Shown here: positions 27,854 to 37,225 of the stretch, in pieces
Numbering within the stretch: the first letter of the stretch is position 1
Layout: the number at the start of each line of letters is the position of its first letter
NCBI RefSeq assembly: GCF_000238335.3
Contig: NZ_AHCB03000006.1
Span: 431,384-495,383 of the forward strand
Reading direction: 5' to 3'
Source of the DNA: Pseudoalteromonas marina
Lineage (GTDB): Bacteria > Pseudomonadota > Gammaproteobacteria > Enterobacterales > Alteromonadaceae
Length of the DNA stretch: 64,000 bases
Position numbers and translations under genes: made by a program
Notes under the pieces: generated by a model
What the model was told of the DNA's origin: nothing
The model's database searches: none
What the model saw: only the letters and a program-made list of their open reading frames with translations

Positions 27854-28338
27854 GGGTTAGAAAACTCCACCTTCCATAGTTTTTGTTGAGGGTTATTATA
27901 TGCATTCCATAATTGAGCAATTGTTTGCTTAGCTACAGGGTGATAAAAACCGGGGGCAACCTCACTGAGAGGTTGTAATACAAATGCATTCTTAGTTATT
28001 TCGTCACGTGGTAATTGCGCGGGGCTATCGCAGATAACATCATCGTAAAACAATAAATCTAAATCAAGGGTTCTTGGGCTGAACTTTTTATCGTTTGGTG
28101 TGCGACCATTATCACGCTCTATTTTTTTTAGTAATGCACACACTTCAGCTAACGGCTTGTCTGTTTTTGCCCCAACGACCGAATTATAAAAGTTATTACC
28201 TACGAAACCGACAGCTTCGCTTTCAAAAACAGACGAGTGCTCTATATTCGTAAAATGCGTTTTAAGTGCTTTTAAGGCACTTTGCATATAGTGCTCTTTG
28301 TTAATATTTGACCCAAGGCTAATAAATATTTGCGCCAT
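27850..28338 (-). CDS. folK: 2-amino-4-hydroxy-6-hydroxymethyldihydropteridine pyrophosphokinase
   Basis: Transfers pyrophosphate from ATP to the pterin in folate synthesis. The protein is 162 residues, the usual size. ISLGSNI opens it, and [14 protein letters not shown] near residue 90 is the family signature with the metal-binding Asp pair. It directly follows folB (TAA then ATG) and overlaps uppP by 4 bp. Confidence 0.97.
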   Translation of the reverse strand: MAQIFISLGSNINKEHYMQSALKALKTHFTNIEHSSVFESEAVGFVGNNFYNSVVGAKTDKPLAEVCALLKKIERDNGRTPNDKKFSPRTLDLDLLFYDDVICDSPAQLPRDEITKNAFVLQPLSEVAPGFYHPVAKQTIAQLWNAYNNPQQKLWKVEFSNP

Positions 28339-28698
28339 TTAAACGCTTGCCTTATTACGTGTTATTTCTACTCCAACAGTTTGCGCTTGCGCAACTGCAG
28401 CAGGTTTACTCACTCTTATTTTAACCTGAGTTGTATTAAACTCAGTTAAAATAATGTCTGCCAATTGTTCAACAAGTGTTTCAAGTAACTCAACAGGTTT
28501 AGCTGTGCTATGCGCAATGACACGCTCGCTTACTTTTGCGTAATCAAGTGCTAGATTAATGTCATCATTTGCGGCGGCTGGTTTAATATCACTTAGCATT
28601 TCAATATCAAAATAAAGGCTCTGTTTACTTTCTTTTTCAAAGTCGTACACTCCAATAATAGTGTCGACGTGCAATTGAGATATAAATACCTTATCCAT
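28339..28698 (-). CDS. folB: Dihydroneopterin aldolase
   Basis: Cleaves dihydroneopterin to the hydroxymethyl pterin and glycolaldehyde. The 119-residue protein has the family N-terminus DKVFISQLHVDTIIGVYDFE, with the catalytic region Glu-rich near residue 22, and LLETLVEQLADIIL near residue 72. It leads the folB-folK-uppP operon and is divergent from plsY. Confidence 0.95.
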   Translation of the reverse strand: MDKVFISQLHVDTIIGVYDFEKESKQSLYFDIEMLSDIKPAAANDDINLALDYAKVSERVIAHSTAKPVELLETLVEQLADIILTEFNTTQVKIRVSKPAAVAQAQTVGVEITRNKASV

Positions 28699-28942
28699 TG
28701 ATACTCCAAAAGACCAACAACTGTTCTAACCACATAAACTAATTATAAATTAATATTGTATATGCTTTAATCAGTGTTTAAATATGTAAAAATTCCTTCT
28801 ACAATAGCAAAATAACGCGTTTAGCTAAATTTGGTAGAAGTATATTAATTTTCACGATAAATTTTGCCGCCAATAATAGCCCAAAAACGATGTTAATTGC
28901 ATTAAATGTAATGGGTATAACGATAAAAATATAAGGAACTAT

Positions 28943-29554
28943 GTGTTAGCTATTTTGATGTTTGTTTTAGCGTACCTACTTGGGTCGATTTCATCGGCTA
29001 TCTTAGTGTCGCGTCTATTTAAACTTCAAGATCCCCGTACACATGGCTCAAATAATCCAGGCGCAACTAATGTTTACCGCTTAGGTGGCGCTTTTCCTGC
29101 TGTTTTAGTTCTTGTTTTTGATATTTTAAAAGGCACGATACCCGTGTGGGGGGCTTATTTTTTACAACTTGAGCCTTTGGTACTTGGCTTAGTTGCCGTT
29201 GGCGCCTGTTTAGGCCACATGTACCCTGTATTTTTTAATTTTAAAGGAGGTAAAGCCGTTGCAACAGCATTTGGGGCTTTACTCCCAATAGGTTTATCCC
29301 TAGCTGGGTTATTAATTACTACTTGGCTAATTATAGTCGCAGTGAGTCGCTATTCTTCTCTTGCCGCCCTAGTCACCGTTTTACTCGCACCGCTTTATAC
29401 GTGGTTAATTAAGCCACTCTATACGCTGCCAGTGGTTTTTATTACGGTGCTTATTATTTTTCGCCATCGAACAAATATAGTGAGACTATTTGCTGGTGAA
29501 GAACCAAAAGTGGGAGCTAAAAAAGCCCCCACTGATGAAAACAAACCAACATAA
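28943..29554 (+). CDS. plsY: Acyl-phosphate glycerol-3-phosphate acyltransferase
   Basis: Inner-membrane enzyme that acylates glycerol 3-phosphate using acyl phosphate. The 203-residue protein starts with GTG preceded by AAGGA. About five helices are visible, and the motifs are [13 protein letters not shown] (near 14), [15 protein letters not shown] (near 35) and [11 protein letters not shown] (near 104). Its divergence from folB and proximity to tsaD is the usual gammaproteobacterial neighbourhood. Confidence 0.95.
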   Translation: MLAILMFVLAYLLGSISSAILVSRLFKLQDPRTHGSNNPGATNVYRLGGAFPAVLVLVFDILKGTIPVWGAYFLQLEPLVLGLVAVGACLGHMYPVFFNFKGGKAVATAFGALLPIGLSLAGLLITTWLIIVAVSRYSSLAALVTVLLAPLYTWLIKPLYTLPVVFITVLIIFRHRTNIVRLFAGEEPKVGAKKAPTDENKPT

Positions 29555-29562
29555 CCAAGCAC

Positions 29563-30576
29563 TTAAATAGGCTCGAGGCTGTCTATTGGCCACCGAGGCT
29601 TAGTTTTCATATCAAGGGTTGCAAACTGCCCTGCTTTTAAGCGTTGCATACCGGCATAAGCAATCATTGCACCGTTATCAGTACAAAACTCCGTACGCGG
29701 ATAATACACTTCGCCCTTCATACCCTGCATGACTCTTTCAAGCTGAAGCCTAAGCTGGGTATTTGCACTTACACCGCCCGCAATCACTAAACGCTTGATA
29801 CCTGTTTGCTTTAGCGCTCGCTTACATTTAATAACCAAGGTATCAATAACAGCGGTTTGAAATGCATGCGCAATATCAGCTTTAGTTTGCTCGTCATCGT
29901 CATTTTCACGAATGGTAATCGACGCCGCAGTTTTTAATCCACTAAAACTAAAATCAAGCCCGGGTTTATCTGTCATTGGGCGAGGAAAGATAAATCGCTT
30001 TGGAATACCTTGCTCTGCTAATTTTGCTAAGCGGGGACCACCCGGGTAATCAAGACCTAATAACTTAGCTGTTTTGTCAAAGGCTTCACCTGCAGCGTCA
30101 TCAACAGACTCGCCCAATACTTCGTATTGGCCAATTCCTTCAACTTTTACCATCATGGTGTGGCCACCAGAAACAAGTAAAGCAATAAACGGAAACTCTG
30201 GCACCTTGTCTTCAAGCATGGGAGCAAGTAGATGCCCCTCCATATGATGAACCGCAACAGCAGGGATATCCCATCCGTAAGCCAATGAGCGACCAATTGA
30301 AGTACCCACTAATAACGCCCCAACTAAACCAGGGCCGGCTGTATAAGCAATACCGTCTAAGTCTTCAGGACCACAACCCGCTTGAGCAAAAGCAGCATCA
30401 ATAAGCGGAAGCGTTTTACGAACATGATCGCGTGACGCCAGCTCGGGAACCACGCCACCGTAGTCAGCATGTACTTTTACTTGGCTATATAACTGATGAG
30501 CTAATAAGCCTTTCTCGTCATCATATATTGCTATACCTGTTTCATCACATGACGATTCAATGCCTAAAATTCGCAC
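29563..30576 (-). CDS. tsaD: tRNA N6-threonylcarbamoyltransferase subunit
   Basis: Catalytic subunit that puts threonylcarbamoyl on A37 of tRNAs reading ANN codons. The 337-residue ASKHA-fold protein has [14 protein letters not shown] at the start, the metal-binding [10 protein letters not shown] near residue 111, and [10 protein letters not shown] near residue 131. It converges on plsY with only 8 bp between stops. The typical neighbour rpsU is not present in this window. Confidence 0.97.
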   Translation of the reverse strand: MRILGIESSCDETGIAIYDDEKGLLAHQLYSQVKVHADYGGVVPELASRDHVRKTLPLIDAAFAQAGCGPEDLDGIAYTAGPGLVGALLVGTSIGRSLAYGWDIPAVAVHHMEGHLLAPMLEDKVPEFPFIALLVSGGHTMMVKVEGIGQYEVLGESVDDAAGEAFDKTAKLLGLDYPGGPRLAKLAEQGIPKRFIFPRPMTDKPGLDFSFSGLKTAASITIRENDDDEQTKADIAHAFQTAVIDTLVIKCKRALKQTGIKRLVIAGGVSANTQLRLQLERVMQGMKGEVYYPRTEFCTDNGAMIAYAGMQRLKAGQFATLDMKTKPRWPIDSLEPI

Positions 30577-30633
30577 TGTACTTCTCCTGCTTTTTTATCA
30601 CTACTTAACCAAAGTTCAAGTTACTTAATTTGT

Positions 30634-31224
30634 TTATAACGCCAAACCAATATTTGTTTGACCATCAACAACAGCAAATTTTTTCAGCGCCTTTACACTT
30701 TCTGAAGTAATACGCCCCATACTTTCAACAAAGTCAATAAGCTCGGCTAGCACTTCAATTTCGTACTGCATTAAAGGGTGCTCCCTAACAGCCGTGTTGT
30801 CTGCAATTTCACCTTCAACTGTCATCTGGTATTCAATAAAGCGCGCAACGGTTGCTTGCGAAATTTTACTTACACTTACAAACTCTTTATCGTCTTGTGC
30901 CATTAAACCATGCATCAAGCTCAGTAATGACGTTGCCGCATCAATAGCTGGGTATGTACCAAACATATCAAAATCAGCGAGTTCTGGAACATTAGGTTCC
31001 ACTTTTTCAACTTGCTTTTCTAAGTCAATCTTACTTTTTGGCAGTAAGATTTTTTCCCAACAAACATTAAGCGCATTACGAAGTAACGTTTCATCACCAA
31101 ACCCCGTAGCCTCACTAAATAAGCCATAATTTGGCAACATACGTTCAATTAGCGCACTTGCTAATACCGCTTTTTGTAAATAGTTTAGCTCTCTAATACG
31201 CTGAAAATTATTTGCTTTAGTCAT
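30634..31224 (-). CDS. yjaG: YjaG/DUF416 family protein
   Basis: A 196-residue soluble, largely helical protein of the DUF416 family, matching E. coli YjaG in length and pattern (LERMLPNYGLF..ATGFGD near residue 27, WEKILLPKSKIDLEKQ near residue 55). No enzymatic motif is visible and the family has no agreed function. The start overlaps the upstream DUF2007 gene by 8 bp, so the two are probably co-expressed. Confidence 0.85.
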   Translation of the reverse strand: MTKANNFQRIRELNYLQKAVLASALIERMLPNYGLFSEATGFGDETLLRNALNVCWEKILLPKSKIDLEKQVEKVEPNVPELADFDMFGTYPAIDAATSLLSLMHGLMAQDDKEFVSVSKISQATVARFIEYQMTVEGEIADNTAVREHPLMQYEIEVLAELIDFVESMGRITSESVKALKKFAVVDGQTNIGLAL

Positions 31225-31564
31225 TCTTTAACGTCTCACATGACCAACAAAAATCAAATGTTGATCCATTATGCTCATTACAGTTAGGACAAACCCAATC
31301 TGGAGCGGATTGTTTTACTTGCTGATAGTTTACCAATATTTGTCGCGCATGGCGCTCTTTTATCGCATAAACCTGCACACTCACTTGCGCCTGATCGAAA
31401 GGAATTTCCCCAAGTGCACCTTGAAGCATTTCTCCTACAACTTTACACTCTATTCCACCCGCTTGAATTAACCCTTTAACAATATTAGCCTCTAACGTGT
31501 TGGCTGCCTTGTAAATTGTTATCCAATTAAATGCACTATCTGTTGTGTTTTTATAAGTTTGCAA
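31217..31564 (-). CDS. DUF2007-domain protein with C-terminal zinc ribbon
   Basis: A 115-residue protein. Residues about 15-80 resemble the DUF2007 (putative signal-transducing, GlnB-like) domain, with ANTLEANIVKGLIQAGGIEC at its core, a sequence pattern of a ligand-binding ferredoxin fold. Residues about 93-112 hold two CxxC pairs (CPNC and CWSC) that would bind one zinc. It overlaps yjaG by 8 bp. The fused ribbon suggests a nucleic-acid or protein-binding role, but that is inference. Confidence 0.75.
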   Translation of the reverse strand: MQTYKNTTDSAFNWITIYKAANTLEANIVKGLIQAGGIECKVVGEMLQGALGEIPFDQAQVSVQVYAIKERHARQILVNYQQVKQSAPDWVCPNCNEHNGSTFDFCWSCETLKND

Positions 31565-31644
31565 TATCGACCTCGATTATTTTGTGTGTACAATACCTTA
31601 AGGTATTGAGAAATTTATTAAACAATATTTAAAAAGGCGCAAGC

Positions 31645-32076
31645 ATGACACTTACAACTCCGGGTCTACTTTTTCCAGCTATATCTTTGTTACTTCTTGC
31701 TTATACAAACCGATTTTTAGTACTTGCGCAATTAATAAGAGAGTTAAATGCCAGAGAAGGCGAGTCAATTCGCCCTGTGGTGGTTGCGCAAATTACCAAT
31801 TTAAGAAAGCGCATAAAGCTCATAAGAACCATGCAAGTTTACGGTGTAGGCTCTTTTTTATTATGTACCTTGTCTATGTTTGCTCTTTTTATTGAGTTTA
31901 ATACCACAGGAATTATTTTATTTGGCGTAAGCCTAACCTGTTTAAGTTTATCTTTACTAACGTCTTTATTTGAAATTCATATTTCATGTGATGCAATAGA
32001 AATTGAACTTCAAAATATTGAAAACAAACCATTAAGTAACAGAGCAAACAAAAACTTTGATAATAAAACAAGCTAA
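31645..32076 (+). CDS. DUF2721 family membrane protein
   Basis: A 143-residue inner-membrane protein. Three hydrophobic helices are visible (about 5-26, 68-90, 95-117). The long charged stretch between the first two (LIRELNAREGESIRP, then LRKRIKLIRTMQVYGVGSF) has the DUF2721 pattern. AAAAGGCGC precedes the ATG. It is a single gene and its function is unknown. Confidence 0.75.
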   Translation: MTLTTPGLLFPAISLLLLAYTNRFLVLAQLIRELNAREGESIRPVVVAQITNLRKRIKLIRTMQVYGVGSFLLCTLSMFALFIEFNTTGIILFGVSLTCLSLSLLTSLFEIHISCDAIEIELQNIENKPLSNRANKNFDNKTS

Positions 32077-32426
32077 AAGACTAAAATTCGTGCAAATATT
32101 TTAATTATTGCTTAATCAATGCCCTACTTTGTGGCATACTTTTTCATTAATTAGCATAATAAATTTACCTAATATTTTTATTTATAGATTTATACCTGCT
32201 TTTTAGTATTAACTTTGCCAGATAAGGATGTTAGGTAAATAAAAAATTATTAGTCTTTAGTCTAAAGGTTAATACTTTTTAACATCTTTACACTTTTATT
32301 ATTGTGCAAACAAATATATTGTGTAGTTTATCTTTTTTAAATTTACATATATTTATTAATAGCTTAGACAGACAGAAAATTGATGTATTAGTACATCACA
32401 ACTTACTTATAAAAAGGGACTATAAA
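32077..32426. other. Non-coding region upstream of the LysR gene
   Basis: About 350 A+T-rich bases hold no convincing gene. Features seen are a perfect inverted repeat at 32381-32398 and a smaller one around 32252 (CTTTAG/TAAAG). An in-frame upstream start at 32304 exists but would give the regulator an unnatural 41-residue leader. Confidence 0.5.
32381..32398. promoter_or_regulatory. Palindrome upstream of the LysR gene
   Basis: TGATGTA-ttag-TACATCA is a perfect 7-bp inverted repeat containing a T-N11-A core, the usual LysR-type binding geometry. It lies 28 bp before the regulator's start codon and is a plausible autoregulatory site. Confidence 0.45.
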
Positions 32427-33311
32427 GTGAGATTTGACCAATTAGAACAATTTGTAGCACTGGGTGTGTTACGCCACTTCAGACAAGCCGCAGAAAAAAC
32501 AAAAATTAGTACTTCTGCACTTACCCGCAGTATTCAGACCCTAGAAGATGAAATGGGCTATGAGTTAGTTACGCGCTCAACCCGCTCAGTAAAACTGACT
32601 CCTGAAGGCGAACTATTTTTAGATTACGCCAAAAATACACTTAGCGAATTAGAAAACACCAAAAAACGCTTGTTTCAATCTGTTCATGGCAATGCCGATG
32701 AAAAACTCATTATTGGTTACACTAATAAAGCAAGTAACATTGTGCCTATTTCATGCGGTCAATTTTTAGCGCAATACCCACATGTAAAAATCGAAATGCA
32801 ATTGCAAGAACAGCATGAGTTAACACGCAAGCTTCAGGAAGGTGAAATAGACATTAGCGTTTATTCTCAAGCTGTAAATAGTATTGGTAGTGATATTCAT
32901 TTGCCTGATCAGCTTATTTTATTTGTATCTAAGCATCACCCGCTTGCCCAAAAAAATGACATAAGCAAACACCAACTAGACTCCTATTCAGCCTTTGGTT
33001 GTTTCTCTCAATCAAAACAAGTTCAAAGCATGCTGAACGAGGCCATTGATTCTTTAAATAAATCATCAACTATCAAAATGGGCAGTATTGAACAGGTTAT
33101 CTCTGGCATTATTAAATCCGATAGTTTTGCAATCGCCAGCATTGAGCATGCAAACACTGTGGCAGAACACACCGACCTTGTTCAGTTAAAAACAAATAAA
33201 GATTTAAGCCATGAGCAACTAATTGTTCAAACAAACCAACAAACCACGGTTACGGAGCACTTAGCACATTTGCTTTCACTTATTAAAAAAGCAGCCACAA
33301 CCCTTAATTAA
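32427..33311 (+). CDS. LysR family transcriptional regulator
   Basis: A 294-residue regulator starting at GTG 32427, with AAAGGGAC about 6 bp before it. The N-terminal winged helix (about 1-60) reads FDQLEQFVALGVLRHFRQAA, KISTSALTRSIQTLEDEMG, the standard LysR pattern. The effector domain (about 88-290) is a periplasmic-binding-protein fold. A lower-copy upstream start at 32304 is rejected because LysR proteins begin close to the first helix. The ligand and targets are unknown; the downstream oxygenase has its own promoter region. Confidence 0.92.
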   Translation: MRFDQLEQFVALGVLRHFRQAAEKTKISTSALTRSIQTLEDEMGYELVTRSTRSVKLTPEGELFLDYAKNTLSELENTKKRLFQSVHGNADEKLIIGYTNKASNIVPISCGQFLAQYPHVKIEMQLQEQHELTRKLQEGEIDISVYSQAVNSIGSDIHLPDQLILFVSKHHPLAQKNDISKHQLDSYSAFGCFSQSKQVQSMLNEAIDSLNKSSTIKMGSIEQVISGIIKSDSFAIASIEHANTVAEHTDLVQLKTNKDLSHEQLIVQTNQQTTVTEHLAHLLSLIKKAATTLN

Positions 33312-33407
33312 TTCAGCGTTCTTTTTTGAGACAGGTGCGACACAAAACAATAGCTTTTTACTCTTTTTCGGCTAAACTGGCGCACCTTCAAAAAAAGAAC
33401 CTCCTAA

Positions 33408-34028
33408 ATGATCAACTTTTCAGCCGATGGCCCGTTTTATAACGACATTGAAAGCCGCGGTTATACAGTTATTCCTAATGCATTAAACAAAGAATTAATA
33501 GCTGATTTAATGGCTGATTGTTATCGCATAAATCCGCATTTTAGCCATGCTGGTATTGGCCGCTTAAATCATTTACAAATTGACGATAATATTCGAAAAG
33601 ATCAAACTTATTGGTTTGATGGTTCATCCCAAGCACAATTAACCTACCTAGCTGTTATGGAGAGTATTCGCACAACGCTCAATCGCACTTTTTTTATGGG
33701 GCTGTTTGATTACGAATGTCACTACGCAAAATACACTCACGGTGATTTTTATAAAAAACATGTCGATGCATTTAAAGGGCGCTCTAATAGGGTATTTACT
33801 AGCGTTTTATACTTAAACACGCCCAATGAGGGCGGTGAGCTTGTTATTTATAAACCCAAAAGCAAAGTGGTTGAAGTGAGCATTTCGCCAAAAGCGGGGA
33901 CATTAGTTTTATTTGAAAGCGAACGCTTTGTTCACGAAGTATTACCAGCAGTAGATAATCGGTATTCAATTGCTGGCTGGTTTAGAAAAAACGCATCCAT
34001 TAGCGGAATAGTTGATCCACCTCGTTAA
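33408..34028 (+). CDS. 2-oxoglutarate/Fe(II)-dependent oxygenase (SM-20/prolyl hydroxylase-like)
   Basis: A 206-residue cytoplasmic oxygenase. The iron triad is visible as HVD near residue 124 and the His of RFVHEVLP near residue 178; the 2-oxoglutarate Arg is in RYSIAGWFR near residue 190. EGGELVIYKPK lies between. This is the SM-20/PHD-like prolyl-4-hydroxylase type, and some bacterial members act on EF-Tu. That substrate is only family knowledge here. It is a single gene that converges on ubiA. Confidence 0.88.
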   Translation: MINFSADGPFYNDIESRGYTVIPNALNKELIADLMADCYRINPHFSHAGIGRLNHLQIDDNIRKDQTYWFDGSSQAQLTYLAVMESIRTTLNRTFFMGLFDYECHYAKYTHGDFYKKHVDAFKGRSNRVFTSVLYLNTPNEGGELVIYKPKSKVVEVSISPKAGTLVLFESERFVHEVLPAVDNRYSIAGWFRKNASISGIVDPPR

Positions 34029-34033
34029 TATAA

Positions 34034-34912
34034 CTAAATGCTAATGGGGTACGATAGCAATAAACCAATAAAAATAGCCATACCCACATAATGATTATTT
34101 AAAAAAGCTTTAAAGCATGCGTCTCTATCACGTTTTAAAATTAATACTTGTTGGTAAGCGAGTAATGCTGTGGCTATAAGTAATCCAGCCCAAAAAGCCA
34201 TGTTTAACTGATTAATAAACCCAATATAAGCAACAAGTGCGATAAATAGAGCATTTAATATAAAAATGATATGGCGGTCAAAGCGACCAAATAAAATAGC
34301 GGTAGATTTAACACCAATTTTCACATCATCATCTCTATCGACCATGGCGTACATGGTATCGTACGCAACCGTCCAGCATACATTAGCAGCAAACAGCAAC
34401 CAAGCCTGAAGAGGTAATGCATCAATAGATGCCATATAAGCCATAGGAATTGCCCAACCAAATGCAGCACCCAACACTACTTGCGGCAACTGGGTATATC
34501 GCTTCATAAACGGATAGCAAAATGCGAGCGCAAGTGCACCAACAGACAATAAAATAGTGTTAACGCTCAGCATTAAAACCAAAATAAACGCTAAAGTGAT
34601 CAGTAATAAAAATAGACTTAGCGCTTCGCCGCTTGCGACAGTACCAGATGCAAGAGGACGTTGGGCTGTGCGTTTTACAGAACCATCTATTTTTCTGTCT
34701 GCAAAATCATTTATCACGCAGCCTGCACTACGCATTACTACAACCCCCAAAGTAAACACTATAAAATTAATTAAGCTCGGCACCCCACTATTTGCGAGCC
34801 ATAAAGCCCAATAGGTTGGCCATAAAAGCAATAAAGTACCTATGGGCTTATCAACACGCATAAGCTGTAAATAATAAGAAAAATGTTTTGCTTTTAAACC
34901 TGCTAATTTCAT
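34034..34912 (-). CDS. ubiA: 4-hydroxybenzoate polyprenyltransferase
   Basis: Membrane enzyme that prenylates 4-hydroxybenzoate in ubiquinone synthesis. The 292-residue protein has about eight to nine helices and both Asp-rich metal sites: [15 protein letters not shown] near residue 69 and [13 protein letters not shown] near residue 190. It overlaps ubiC by 4 bp. The 2OG oxygenase converges on it from the other side with only 5 bp between stops. Confidence 0.97.
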   Translation of the reverse strand: MKLAGLKAKHFSYYLQLMRVDKPIGTLLLLWPTYWALWLANSGVPSLINFIVFTLGVVVMRSAGCVINDFADRKIDGSVKRTAQRPLASGTVASGEALSLFLLLITLAFILVLMLSVNTILLSVGALALAFCYPFMKRYTQLPQVVLGAAFGWAIPMAYMASIDALPLQAWLLFAANVCWTVAYDTMYAMVDRDDDVKIGVKSTAILFGRFDRHIIFILNALFIALVAYIGFINQLNMAFWAGLLIATALLAYQQVLILKRDRDACFKAFLNNHYVGMAIFIGLLLSYPISI

Positions 34913-35448
34913 GAGTAAAGGTACGCCCCAGGTAAAAATACTTCCGCCACCAAAAATTGGTAATCATTTAACGAAAACACGCTACGCCTGCCTAATAGAG
35001 TTTGAGTTGGTAAATTTAGCTTGGTAACCAAATTCTGTAATGAATGTTTGCTATCAAAACTCGCAATTTCAATATTTTGACGAACAAGCTCAGGTTGTTG
35101 AAAAATAACATCGCCTAAAGGGCGCTCCCCCATATTATGAAGCGAGTTGTGCGTTTGGTTATTTGGCAGCCAACTTTGAGCGTAAACCATGGGGTTATTA
35201 TCGCACAACAAAAGCACCTCTCGGTTTAACGCCGATGACGTTTTACAGCCTAGTAATTGCTGTTGTTCATGACTTAAATTAAACGCCTGTTCGCTGAGTA
35301 CTTTTACACTAAAAGAGGTTGCTTTACTTTTTAGCTTAGCGGTTAAAGAATGCGGCTCAAAAAGCCATTCTTGCTCTGTAGGTGTTAAGTCATCGGTTTG
35401 TATATCCGATAGCCAGTTAGCTGATAAAGATAAAGGAAAAGTTGTCAC
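34909..35448 (-). CDS. ubiC: Chorismate lyase
   Basis: Converts chorismate into 4-hydroxybenzoate and pyruvate, the first committed ubiquinone step. The 179-residue length fits the family. [31 protein letters not shown] at the N-terminus, [20 protein letters not shown] around residue 80, and the short C-terminal [13 protein letters not shown] are typical; the Glu near the end is the predicted active residue. It directly precedes ubiA. Confidence 0.93.
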   Translation of the reverse strand: MTTFPLSLSANWLSDIQTDDLTPTEQEWLFEPHSLTAKLKSKATSFSVKVLSEQAFNLSHEQQQLLGCKTSSALNREVLLLCDNNPMVYAQSWLPNNQTHNSLHNMGERPLGDVIFQQPELVRQNIEIASFDSKHSLQNLVTKLNLPTQTLLGRRSVFSLNDYQFLVAEVFLPGAYLYS

Positions 35449-35615
35449 AATAACTCAATAAAATATAATCCAAGCAAATGATAACATTGCCTAAGCATTT
35501 GAAAAAGTGCCTATTCACCAACCTAAGTAACTAATATAAATAATTGCTTGGCGCTGTTTATTACCTATTATTAAGTATAAACTATTTACAACAGGTTTTC
35601 GGAAACGCTTTAAAT

Positions 35616-36014
35616 ATGAAAAAAATAGTATACGTAGGTCTTCTTACATTAATTATGAGTTTAGTGAGCCTAAGTGCCCGTGCAGAGTCAACGGTTGGTT
35701 ATTTTGGTTTTGAACCTGACATAATTACTAATTATATTGGCGCATCAAGTAAAAAAATGGGTTACGTGCGCGTTACCGTTGACCTAATGCTTAGTAACAA
35801 TTCAGACATAGCCATTGTTGAACATCATACTCCTTTATTAAGAGATGCTATTGTAGAGATTTTTTCGAAAGAGCCAGAAGAAAAAATAAAGTCATTGACT
35901 GGTCGAGAAGAAATTCGCGCAAAATGTATAGAAAAATTAAAAAGCCTGTTAAAAGAAGAAACAGGCCAAGAAATTATACGTGAAGTACTATTTACAAAGT
36001 ATTTGTACCACTAA
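35616..36014 (+). CDS. Orphan FliL-like secreted or membrane-associated protein
   Basis: A 132-residue protein with a signal peptide (MKKIVYVGLLTLIMSLVSLSARA, about residues 1-23). The rest resembles the FliL flagellar stator-associated domain: YVRVTVDLMLSNNS, then HHTPLLRDAIVEIFS, and a C-terminal helix with EIIREVLFTKYLYH. Neither flagellar genes nor motA/B are nearby, so it is outside the usual flagellar operon. I use ATG at 35616, because the in-frame start at 35544 would bury the signal peptide. Function is probably periplasmic or stator-related, which is inference. Confidence 0.8.
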   Translation: MKKIVYVGLLTLIMSLVSLSARAESTVGYFGFEPDIITNYIGASSKKMGYVRVTVDLMLSNNSDIAIVEHHTPLLRDAIVEIFSKEPEEKIKSLTGREEIRAKCIEKLKSLLKEETGQEIIREVLFTKYLYH

Positions 36015-36016
36015 AT

Positions 36017-36844
36017 TCAACTATTTGTATGCTTTTTAGTAAACAGTTGAGCGGTGTAGGCAAACGCCATTCCGCTCACTAGCCCCCCTAAATGTGCCCA
36101 ATTAGCCATTCCAATAAACAACACATCAGCAAAACCAAGTACTAACCAAACAAGCATAAAACCTATAATTGAGGTACTCACCAATGCGGGTTTTTCTGGA
36201 TTTAAAAAGCTATGGATCCAGCAATACCCCAGTAAGCCGTATACCACGCCACTTAGCCCACCAAAATTAGGCCCAACAATTAAATATTGCGCCCAACTAC
36301 TAATTAAAGCAGTAATAAAAAACAGGCCAATTAAGCTCAATTTTCCGCATTGTTTTTCAATATTGTCACCAAGCGATATCCACCAAATTAAGTTAAACAC
36401 AATATGTATAGCACTAAAGTGAACCAAGGCTGGCGTAAACCACGTCAATGGGTATGAGGGGTTAAACTGTAATGCAGAATAAATGCTCTCGAAACCACCC
36501 AGTAAAAATGCAACATAAATAACAATACTGAGTACACTTACCGATTGATTAAGCCAACTCAGCGCTTTGAATCGCGCTTTAAGGTTAAGCGATTGCCCTT
36601 GGTATTTTAAAGGTGATTGCGTACTACCTACACTCCAAGAAGCTTGCTGGTAACGAGAATGGCCTGGGTTTTGAGTAAACTCAGCCCAAAGCGGCTGTAC
36701 CTGATGAAAATGCTCTTCAGATACGCTAATAATAACGTGGCTACCATCAGTTGAATGTAATTGCCCGTCTAAACCTTGGCTTTTTAAATAATCTATAAAG
36801 CCTTGAGCGGCACGCGGGTTATTTAAACTGCCAAGCTCTATCAT
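36017..36844 (-). CDS. glpG: Rhomboid intramembrane serine protease
   Basis: Cleaves membrane proteins within the bilayer. The 275-residue protein has a cytoplasmic N-terminal domain (about 1-90) and six helices. The catalytic Ser lies in GLSGVVYGL near residue 196, and the catalytic His in NWAHLGGL near residue 249. It overlaps glpE by 4 bp, the usual glpE-glpG pairing of E. coli. The glycerol regulator glpR is absent here. Confidence 0.96.
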   Translation of the reverse strand: MIELGSLNNPRAAQGFIDYLKSQGLDGQLHSTDGSHVIISVSEEHFHQVQPLWAEFTQNPGHSRYQQASWSVGSTQSPLKYQGQSLNLKARFKALSWLNQSVSVLSIVIYVAFLLGGFESIYSALQFNPSYPLTWFTPALVHFSAIHIVFNLIWWISLGDNIEKQCGKLSLIGLFFITALISSWAQYLIVGPNFGGLSGVVYGLLGYCWIHSFLNPEKPALVSTSIIGFMLVWLVLGFADVLFIGMANWAHLGGLVSGMAFAYTAQLFTKKHTNS

Positions 36845-37158
36845 CGTTCAACTTTCTCGCTGTAAGCCGCTTCCCAGGCTGTAAAGCCACCATCCATGCT
36901 ATATACATCCTCAAAACCTTGCTCAACTAAGTAACTAGCAGCACCTTGCGAACTCATGCCGTGGTAACAAACAATAATAATGGGCTGATCAAACTCTTTT
37001 TCCATCATAAACTGGGCAATGTTTGCGTTCGATAGTGCCTCTGACCCCGGAATATGGCCTGCTTGATACGAGTTAGGATCGCGTATATCTGCAATTACTA
37101 CGTCTTCTTTGTCTAATAACTCATGCGTTTGCGCAATAGATATATGTTTAAATGCCAT
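36841..37158 (-). CDS. glpE: Thiosulfate sulfurtransferase (single-domain rhodanese)
   Basis: A 105-residue cytoplasmic rhodanese that transfers sulfur from thiosulfate. The active loop is CYHGMSSQ near residue 64, matching GlpE. I use ATG at 37158 (MAFKHISIAQ); a longer frame starting at 37197 would run across the tdh terminator and add 13 uninformative residues. It leads the glpE-glpG pair. Confidence 0.93.
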   Translation of the reverse strand: MAFKHISIAQTHELLDKEDVVIADIRDPNSYQAGHIPGSEALSNANIAQFMMEKEFDQPIIIVCYHGMSSQGAASYLVEQGFEDVYSMDGGFTAWEAAYSEKVER

Positions 37159-37182
37159 TGAACTCTCTTTAATAAATAAAAT

Positions 37183-37205
37183 AAAAAAGGCGGCCATAGC
37201 CGCCC
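37183..37205 (-). terminator. Terminator of the kbl-tdh operon
   Basis: GGCGGC and GCCGCC form a stem around a 4-base loop, followed on the minus strand by a run of T. It lies 21 bp past the tdh stop. Confidence 0.85.
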
Positions 37206-37225
37206 TTCTTGCAATTTTTTTGGAA

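Noticed and set aside
32304..32426. N-terminal extension of the LysR regulator
   Set aside because: LysR proteins begin right before the helix-turn-helix, and the 41 extra residues are hydrophobic and A+T-driven. The GTG at 32427 has a good Shine-Dalgarno.
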